From Floccularia luteovirens (lineage: Eukaryota > Basidiomycota > Agaricomycetes > Agaricales > Squamanitaceae): a stretch of 64,000 bases of DNA. The notes under the pieces were generated by a model. It made no database searches. It was given only the letters and a program-made list of their open reading frames with translations, and had not been told where the DNA came from. The stretch covers positions 1 through 64,000 of the forward strand of contig VSJF01000016.1 in assembly GCA_009739215.1 (NCBI GenBank), written 5' to 3'. A program made the translations under genes and the position numbers. Shown piece after piece: positions 56,670-64,000 of this stretch; the first letter of the stretch is position 1, and each line of letters opens with the position of its first letter.

Positions 56670-57915
56670 TCATCGTCCACCACCTACTAGTGATGTTCGC
56701 ATGTATGGCCCATTGGCAGCCATTGAACCATATGTAGCTGCCAAGGAATTTTGAAGACTAGCTTGCATAGGTCCCAGTGATAGGGCAAGGCTTTGTGCTT
56801 GCTGGCTACTGGAGGCATTCGGCCCAGGAGTTTGATTATGGACATCCCTTGCTGAACCCCGGTCTTCCCTTTCGGCAATGGTTGCGCCCCCACGTGTTGG
56901 ATCAGTAAGCCCATTGGAAACTGAGAATGTCTGACCAAGACCATAGAGCTTGCCAGAGTATTCTGCATCATCTATATGACCGCCGAAATATATATCTCTC
57001 ATTTTGAAGAACGTTGATGCTGTAAGAAGGGAGTCTGAACCTGCTTGATGTGAGGGTCCGCTTCTCATAACCTGAAAAAGCAAAAGATATCAGTTATCTT
57101 CCTTGCGGAAACTAAAAACACGTACCCCAAGCTCATCCGCCACGTCTTGGAGCCCTCCTTTCAAGACCTTTGATGCTCTCATCAAAAACTTGATATCATA
57201 CACGACGGGGAACCACGTTCGAAGAAGAGCAAAGAAAGCATCTTCGTTTATTGGCAAAGATTCTGCAGTAAGCAATTTGACAAAATAGCCAAAATCATAA
57301 CCACTATAAGGAGACGATTGGTAATTCCTCGTAACGAAAAAGGCATATCCTCACCTGTGGAAAGAGATCCATTTCGTTTCAGGTGTTAAAACCATACCCG
57401 ATGTAATCATCAATTCAGCAAAATCATTCGGATGTATCCCAAATTCTTCATGTCGTTGGAAGTCAATGCCCGACTTCTGCAACAGCTCGATCGATTCGGG
57501 TGCATACATGTCATCACTGAATTTACAAATTCAGAATATATCCAACAAATGTGTCCAGGTAACTAACTCACTTGACACTGAATTTGAAGTTAAACTGCCA
57601 CGAACAACACTCCGGAGCCAAGTTGCCATCCTCATCGGCCAAGGTAATGCCGACCTGAATTATCTTTAGTAGATCGACATTACACCGCATTGTTTGATAA
57701 TGATAGTCGGAGGAGGTTTTGAAGGTACCAATCGGACGGGCTACAACGCCCGGAAACTCGGTATCCTGAAAGAACGTTATTGTTTTGAAAGCTCTACGCT
57801 CGAATCACTGAAATATACGAACCATAGCAATATATGGATATAGCTCGATGACTTCGCGGATTTTGCGCATCTCAACATCAAGATTTGGAGCCCAGACATC
57901 TTGTATTCGGGCCAT
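56670..57915 (-). CDS. POP2: CCR4-NOT deadenylase subunit CAF1/POP2
   Basis: Model of 5 exons, 342 aa: complement of 56670-57071, 57126-57303, 57355-57516, 57572-57765, 57823-57915; introns 51-57 bp. It begins [16 protein letters not shown], as expected for the family. DEDD nuclease residues are all present: Asp 32 and Glu 34 (DTEFPG), Asp 153 (GYDFGYF), His 217 and Asp 222 (HQAGSD), with the same spacing as in human CNOT7 (121, 64 and 5 residues). It removes poly(A) tails in the cytoplasmic CCR4-NOT complex. After about residue 260 there is a low-complexity Ser/Gln/Gly-rich tail, common in fungal versions. Its 3' end lies only about 100 bp from that of TF-2 (convergent). An E-box CACGTG lies 70 bp upstream of the start. 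Confidence 0.95.
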
Positions 57916-58251
57916 TATGTTGAACAACGAAGAGTGGTTTGGTATCAATATTTATTATTTCACCCTTTAGCTGACTACCTTGGTTCACGTGACTCTTAAA
58001 TACGCGACACTCCGATTAATATAATTAAATATAGGTTCGAACAAAATCTGAGTCAAAGTTCATTCATATATATCAAGCAGAAGCCAAACTTGCGAGGATA
58101 CGTAGTAGTACATGCAAAACATAGATAGTGTGTTCATTAAATGCTAGTGTGATATAGTAAGGGTGAGGTGGGGTGCGTGTGAATGTGCAAACTAAACTAG
58201 AATGTCTTTGAAATGTTCATTTCAGAACCGTGCGCAGTTTGATTCATCCGA
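57916..58251. promoter_or_regulatory. Promoter region of CAF1 and 3' end of KNH-1
   Basis: Contains CACGTG (57986-57991), the core of a bHLH site, within TTCACGTGACTC. No gene seen. Confidence 0.45.
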
Positions 58252-59272
58252 TCATATGAAAATCATGAGGGCAAGTGCAGACATGCAAACAGACAAAACA
58301 ATGTTAGACTGTTTGTCGTGCAGCGACAATGCGGCACTACTTGAGGTAGATGCCCCAAGAGTACCCGAAGCAGCCGAAGATGTTGATGAAGAAGATGTTG
58401 TTGATGATGGTGAAGCGGATAAGGAAGTTAATGAAATTGAAGGAGTAGGAGTAGCAGGGGTTGGCGTGATGGAAGTAGGTGATGCCTCGATGCTGGTGAG
58501 AACGGACGAAGGCGCGTCTGAAGGAGCTGCTTCGGTAGAGGCCGTTTCACCCCCTGTAATCACGGAACCGGTTATAGGTATGGGAGTAGATATTAAGGTA
58601 GAGCTGGTAGCCGCGGCAAGTGCACTTTTGCTGCTGGAAGACGAACCGTCGGATATTTGAGCGATGACGAACGTAGGGCTAGTATTACCCGAGTCTCCGA
58701 ACACTTATCATATACATTTAGCGAAACACTCATAAGATTTCGGTTCGGTACATAACTTACAAACGATGAGGTAGTCCTGTCGAGGAGGGACATTTGGTAC
58801 AGTGACTTCCACCTGTCCATCAGTCAGGTTGAACCCTTTCGCAAGCGGATTATCTGTGTGATATCACAAAGGATTAGTTGACATTCGACACCGAATAACT
58901 CCCACCACGTTCCTCCTGCGCATTGCAGAACAGCGCAGCAAAGCATCCACCATAATGACCGTAAAACACATACCAAACTGAAGGTTAAGACTGTCGTTTT
59001 CCATATGGCCCAGTATAATTTGACCAACAGGGTTTGTCACTTGTTGAGGTTTTGTCGAAGTGTCCCTACAATAACTCGAATTAGGCCCAAACACATCCAA
59101 TGAGAAACATGACAACTGACCAGGTAACTAATTGTTTTGTACCAATAGTCCAGACGTCGTTCTCCTTGGGACTAGTGATAGGAGGAGCCCAAACATCACG
59201 AACTTCGAGCAAGGGGAAGCTGTGAACGAAAGAAAGAAGAAGAGAAAAGCATAACGTCGTAAAGGCGAGCAT
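58252..59272 (-). CDS. Kre9/Knh1-like secreted protein with Ser/Thr-rich GPI-type tail (KNH-1)
   Basis: Model of 4 exons, 262 aa: complement of 58252-58703, 58761-58853, 58974-59065, 59121-59272; introns 57, 120 and 55 bp. Signal peptide MLAFTTLCFSLLLSFVHS, then a Kre9/KNH domain: ITSPKENDVWTIGTKQLVTW, DTSTKPQQV, NLQF, NPLAKGFNLTDGQVEVTV, and a closing LFGDSGNTSPTFVI. From about residue 125 a long Ser/Thr/Ala-rich region and a hydrophobic C-terminus (VLSVCMSALALMIFI) indicate a GPI-anchor signal. In yeast Kre9 and Knh1 act in beta-1,6-glucan assembly; in Agaricomycetes this is a large family of surface proteins of mostly unknown role. The 120-bp intron is twice the local norm. First of three related genes. 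Confidence 0.88.
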
Positions 59273-59888
59273 AATGGTTGGACTTTAGGAGTGTGTAAAA
59301 GGGTGGGGTGGGGGTAGCTTTCCAAACCAACAAGAGCTCCAGTTGAAGGAAATACGGTTTAAGTAGATTCGGCAAACAGAACAACATGTGACTGGGGTAG
59401 AGTGACACTTTGGTCGAGATCTATCAGCACATAAACCCGATTGTTCTTATCATTGGCACTAGCGCAGTTATGATAGAAGTAAGCAACATTACTTATGGAC
59501 AACGATATGGTTGTCAGACAGATTTATATTTACTCACGTACGATGTCTTATTTTGCACCCTCGTTGCGACCATAGAGCTTTGATCCATCATGCCGAACAG
59601 AATTTTTCATAAGTGTTTCATGGCTTCCTCTTGCAGTCTGCCGCGTCCAACACAATTGTTCCCCTTGGATTGCTTCGTGGGAGGAAAGCTTAGTCTCGTA
59701 ATCCTGACCTGCCCTGAATTTTCCAAGAACACGACCCTAACCTTCTGATTTGGAAAGTTTTCTTCGTGTTGAAAAAGTCGAACGTTCTTAATAGCTTTCA
59801 TTCCTTGTCACTCGAGCGTCAGATTATACAGCTTCCCCCTTTTCGCTTCTAATAAGTATTTGAAAACGTGGATAAGGATAATTTGACC
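59273..59888. promoter_or_regulatory. Divergent promoter region of KNH-1 and EBP-like gene
   Basis: 616 bp between divergent starts. No gene found. A TTTAAGTAG box lies about 85 bp upstream of KNH-1 on its strand. Small frames at 59607-59801 look accidental. Confidence 0.45.
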
Positions 59889-60796
<908 letters not shown>

Positions 60797-61139
60797 GCGG
60801 AACTTAGGGACTGTTCCATGATACCCAAAAGTTGCTGGTCTCCACACTACCAATTGCTTGTACTGCTTTATTCCGTTTAAGTTCCGTAATCTTCACCAAA
60901 ATTTACCATCATTCACAAAGTTATATCATAAACTGGAATTTATCAACTATTTCTTGAGAAACGTGACAATAAATGACCAAAAACATTAGGTATGTCGAAG
61001 AATTATTATGAAGATGAAGATGTGTAACAAAAGCGAAGAAACGACAGATATTAGTCCTTAAATTGCATTAATGTTCACTGTCCAGAGTCTATTAATTATC
61101 GCCAAAATTGACGACGATTACCATTAGTTCAGGCACAGA
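60797..61139. other. Convergent intergenic region
   Basis: 343 bp between the 3' ends of EBP and KNH-2, AT-rich, with no feature recognised. Confidence 0.5.
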
Positions 61140-61765
61140 TCAAGCCCTCCTAACCGCGAACTCCTCCGAAGTATTTCCCTATTTTATTTCAGCTCGTTGA
61201 GTAGGGCAATTATAAGCTAGTGCAAGGATGATCTTACCGAATCACCGAATACTAAATATTTTAATCAGTTTCCAGTCGTCAAAGGAAAGAAATGTATTTC
61301 AAACTTACAAACGACGAAGTAGTTCTTGCGTGGTATAACGTTCTTCGGCATCAACACTTCGACCCTCCCTGTTACTAATGGAAATCCCATTGCTAGTGCA
61401 TGCTCTGGAAGAAACATCAACGTCACTGCATAACAAGATAATGAGAAAACTTTAACTGATATCAAGGTTCTCGCTGCCTTTGCTCCTATGCCCCAACAAC
61501 AAAACCCCAGTTGCATTCAGCCTAGAGTGTGGTATTTCAGATGTATCTAACAAAACCACATGAGCTTCAAGTTCATTGGTATCAAACAGGAATGGAGATT
61601 ACCCCACGTAACATTTTGCTTTGATCCCACCACCCAAGAGGAAGATGCCTTAGGTGAGATTATGCGTGGGTTGACAACAAGGAGCTCGTGTGGCTCAGCA
61701 ACTGGGACGGCGAAAGCAACACTTGCTGCAAGGAGGACAGTGGCCAGTATGTTTGAGAAGAACAT
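61140..61765 (-). CDS. Short Kre9/Knh1-like secreted protein without GPI tail (KNH-2)
   Basis: Model of 5 exons, 133 aa: complement of 61140-61178, 61238-61251, 61309-61404, 61457-61546, 61603-61765; introns 52-59 bp. Signal peptide MFFSNILATVLLAASVAFA, then IISPKASSSWVVGSKQNVTW, DTSEIPHSRLNATGVLLLGH, HALAMGFPLVTGRVEVLMP, YFVVLFGDSGNTSEEF, ending shortly after. The exon junctions match those of KNH-1 and KNH-3, which supports the model, including a 14-nt exon. The Ser/Thr-rich region and hydrophobic C-terminus of KNH-1 are absent, so the product should be freely secreted. Confidence 0.78.
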
Positions 61766-62050
61766 GGTGAGTCAACGAGCGTAAAAAGAGTGCAAAAATT
61801 GGAAAGAAATTGTTCGTTGTAATGATATCGACCTCAGCGTCGACTTGCCAATAGAGATGAAGGATATTACTGTTGATAAGTATAACGCTCTACGCACTGC
61901 CGCAATTTTATAGCTGAGCGATAATACATTGATTGAACCAGCCATACTCTTCTTTCCTACTTTGATGCCTTTCAGAAGCACTGTTCCAGGAAGCTGGACT
62001 ATCTCTGCAGCGTTTTGGGGCTCAGATCTCAAAAGAGCCCAAGTTACCAT
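61766..62050 (-). pseudogene. Possible relic of a fourth KNH-like gene
   Basis: A minus-strand open frame ending about 7 bases from the KNH-2 start begins with MVTWALLRSEPQNA and continues with PGTVLLKGIKVGKKS. The VTW followed by a polar stretch and a G-x-(I/V)LL motif is the pattern of exon 1-2 junctions in the three KNH genes here. No signal peptide or splice structure is visible. It may equally be the KNH-2 promoter with a chance frame. Confidence 0.25.
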
Positions 62051-62535
62051 GAACTAGGTTATTGTTACATCTTCAAGACGTACAACAAATTGCTCAGGAT
62101 TACTCCATTCAATTAAAGAAAAAGGCGGTGCCAGCCGAGGTGGAAACTTTTAGTGCAAGTATGCTTTGTTGGACTCAGTATCAAGATACAGTATTGCAGT
62201 GTGGTGATGGAAAATAAGAATTCGAAGTTCAAGTAGTACTTATACTAGATACAGTTATACTCGTTTCGGAACGGGCATGCAGTTGGCAAAGTAAAAGCTG
62301 ATCATTTGCAATAGTAAACACCCCCCAGCTTGGTGTAGAATTTACTTGCCAGAGAAAGAGACAGGATTCGGCGAACTCCAACTTTACTTGTCATAGTAAA
62401 AAGGATACAACGTACTTAATTGGGTCCACAAAAATAAGCAGAGGCTCAATTGAATTATAACCCAATAGTTTCGAATGAATTGTAATGACGAACTATCTAT
62501 CCATCCGGCACCGCTAACTAGCGCTGTATACTAAT
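62051..62535. other. Intergenic region between KNH-3 and KNH-2
   Basis: 485 bp, AT-rich, no gene seen. Confidence 0.5.
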
Positions 62536-63188
62536 TTAATTGCCATCGATTGTAAAAGTTGGACTGCGATTTCCTGAATCGCCAAACACTGAAAGTTCCA
62601 TTTAGTCTTCTGATTCTGACTGGTATACCAAGAAAGCAACTTACACACGACAATGTAGTTATTCGCAGGATTTACTCGTGGAACTTTGACAAGACGACTG
62701 CTCTCAGAAATATCGAAATCCTCTGCAAGCGGGTGATCTAGGTAAACAACAATCAGAATGGGAACATTTTCAAACCATCATTTGACGGCTAACGGCTAAC
62801 CAAGGTCTAAATGCTCATTTGAGTTATCATCGTTCAGATAGCCTAAGACGATTCGTCCACGCTTATTCGTCGTGTTCGCGGGCATATCACGGATATCCCT
62901 AGGAGAGGTGAAAATCCTCCGTTGATCAGCTGGAGCAAAGATTAACAAAGCGGGAGGTACTTGCCACGTAACGTTTACATATGAGTCCGTCTTCCATACT
63001 GTTCCGTGAGTGGGACTCGTGATCTTTGGATTATAGACGTCGCGAGAAAATAACGCCGACCTAGCGGAATTGACCTTTTGGCCGAGATGCGCCTGGCATG
63101 GCATACAGCCGTTTATAACGCCAGCATCGATGGAATAAAATAAGGCAATAAATATAAAGGATAAAAAGAAGTTGAAGTTGAACATCAT
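62536..63188 (-). CDS. Kre9/Knh1-like secreted protein (KNH-3)
   Basis: Model of 4 exons, 155 aa: complement of 62536-62588, 62645-62737, 62801-62898, 62965-63188; introns 56-66 bp. Signal peptide near residues 1-22 (FFLSFIFIALFYSIDAG), a Cys-containing spacer (CMPCQ), then ITSPTHGTVWKTDSYVNVTW, DIRDMPANTTNKRGRIVLGY, HPLAEDFDI and LFGDSGNRSPTF. It ends with IDGN, without a Ser/Thr-rich tail. The first intron appears to start GC (TG|GCAAGT) rather than GT; keeping it unspliced would put a stop and break the homology to KNH-1 and KNH-2. Two adjacent ATGs start the frame. Confidence 0.8.
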
Positions 63189-64000
63189 GACCGGCGTGAG
63201 TTCGATAATATGATTTGGGGATAAGGTAAAATGAAATCAAGGACATTTCTGCAAAGGGAGTGTCGTTTATAAAGGGACCGATAGGAGGAATTACAGTGTA
63301 GCCTAAATCACTTTTGGAGCGGATCACAACATAGTTGGAACGGAAATCAAATTTGACTCACATGTGTAGCTGTCCTGTACTCGCAATAAGATCCGTGAAG
63401 TCGAATCACTGCTATTGCATAAATTACAGAATGTAGATTTATTTTGGCTACATGTGCATTGACAGGAGTCTGAAGGGATTGTTAGAGTTTACGATTAACG
63501 CTTTAGGCGTGGGCCGAATCTTCCGAGTCTTCTACCCTTTGCTGCAAAGAGTGCCGAGGAGTTCCATAGCATACCCTAGATGTATTTTCGTAAAAAAAAT
63601 GCAAAGTTCCGGAACATGCCATGAGCAATGTACCTTTGCCACAGGTCTATGCTTGACAAAAATTGAATCAGCGCGTTGGGTCACACGGCCTTGCTAGTCA
63701 CGTGTGTGCCGTGACACAGTAAACGACAGCACACGACTCACAAGGCGCACTGAGTCCGCGACTCGACCACTTAGCTGACTCTTATCGATACAACGCTTGG
63801 CCGGCAGTTTAGGGACCAGCTCCTCAAGTTGAAGCGTGGCAAGTGAACTGTCTACATTAGTAAGTCATTTCCGAAATACGATTCAGGTTAGGTTATTGTT
63901 ACTCAATCATACACTAGCTTTGTCTGTGCTGTGGCCAGACGACTCTTTACATGTTAATTGTCAGCCTGACTCGGATGCCTGCCTTATGATCTCCCCTCTA
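63189..64000. other. KNH-3 upstream region and right window edge
   Basis: No gene recognised. Besides the TATA box it holds a CACGTG core (63699-63704) and a CpG-rich stretch (about 63690-63840). A gene may begin beyond the window. Confidence 0.45.
63266..63273 (-). promoter_or_regulatory. TATA box of KNH-3
   Basis: TTTATAAA about 80 bp upstream of the KNH-3 start codon, the most TATA-like element near any of the host genes here. Confidence 0.45.

Noticed and set aside
58202..58660. 152-codon acidic plus-strand frame
   Set aside because: Antisense of the Ser/Thr-rich tail of KNH-1; the acidity reflects the complement of Ser/Thr codons.
59607..59801. Small frame between KNH-1 and EBP
   Set aside because: Short, without homology or splice context, in a divergent promoter.
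63189..64000. tRNA or other small RNA gene at the right edge
   Set aside because: Some GTTCGAATC-like words occur, but no cloverleaf with proper A and B boxes could be built by eye; none was found elsewhere in the window either.

Overview
The window looks like a filamentous basidiomycete, most likely an Agaricomycete. The genes are split by many short introns (mostly 49-66 bp), carry Zn2Cys6 domains of the basidiomycete style (KRGC...ICP), and include a Bud4/anillin protein, a CAF1 deadenylase, an EBP sterol isomerase and Kre9/Knh1-like wall proteins. It divides sharply in two: about 43.2 kb of nested retrotransposon debris, then about 20 kb of compact, apparently intact genes.

Region 1 (1-43,216) is a transposon nest. 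I recognise these LTR families. A is a Copia, TGTTAGAG...GTAACA in the plus direction, with two intact 1,407-codon polyproteins. B is a Copia with a 417-bp LTR. C is an old Copia at about 32.4-36.7 kb, with solo LTRs elsewhere. D is a 550-590 bp LTR seen only as solo copies. E is one 1.16 kb LTR-like insertion. G is a chromodomain Gypsy at 37,248-43,203. Target duplications show several nesting events: Gypsy inside the C 3' LTR (GTGCT), D inside the C reverse transcriptase, C inside an old A pol, C inside a palindrome-bearing repeat (AAAAG), E inside D (ACGT). A large repeat R, with CATCAGCAAA ends, CTATGG-type tandem arrays and an internal 305-bp palindrome, occurs three times. Two R copies face each other around a Copia gag-protease relic. 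The most striking structure is a nearly perfect inverted repeat of 4.86 kb arms (8857-13715 and 15703-20560) made of two family A copies around 2 kb of element B. A decayed Spt5-like (NGN-KOW) gene lies at about 6.5-7.3 kb.

Region 2 (44,204-64,000) has eight genes. A Bud4/anillin septation protein (minus) is divergent from the first of two tandem, same-strand Zn2Cys6 transcription factors (TF-1, TF-2), which are paralogues sharing microexons. Next is CAF1/POP2 (minus). A small cell-surface cluster follows: three secreted Kre9/Knh1-like proteins on the minus strand, of which only the first has a Ser/Thr-rich GPI-type tail, with the EBP sterol isomerase on the plus strand between the first two. 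A possible fourth KNH relic lies just upstream of the second.

Exon boundaries were read by eye from splice consensus, reading frame and paralogue comparison. Every model closes in frame with a single stop, but none has transcript support here. Family and repeat boundaries were also compared by eye.
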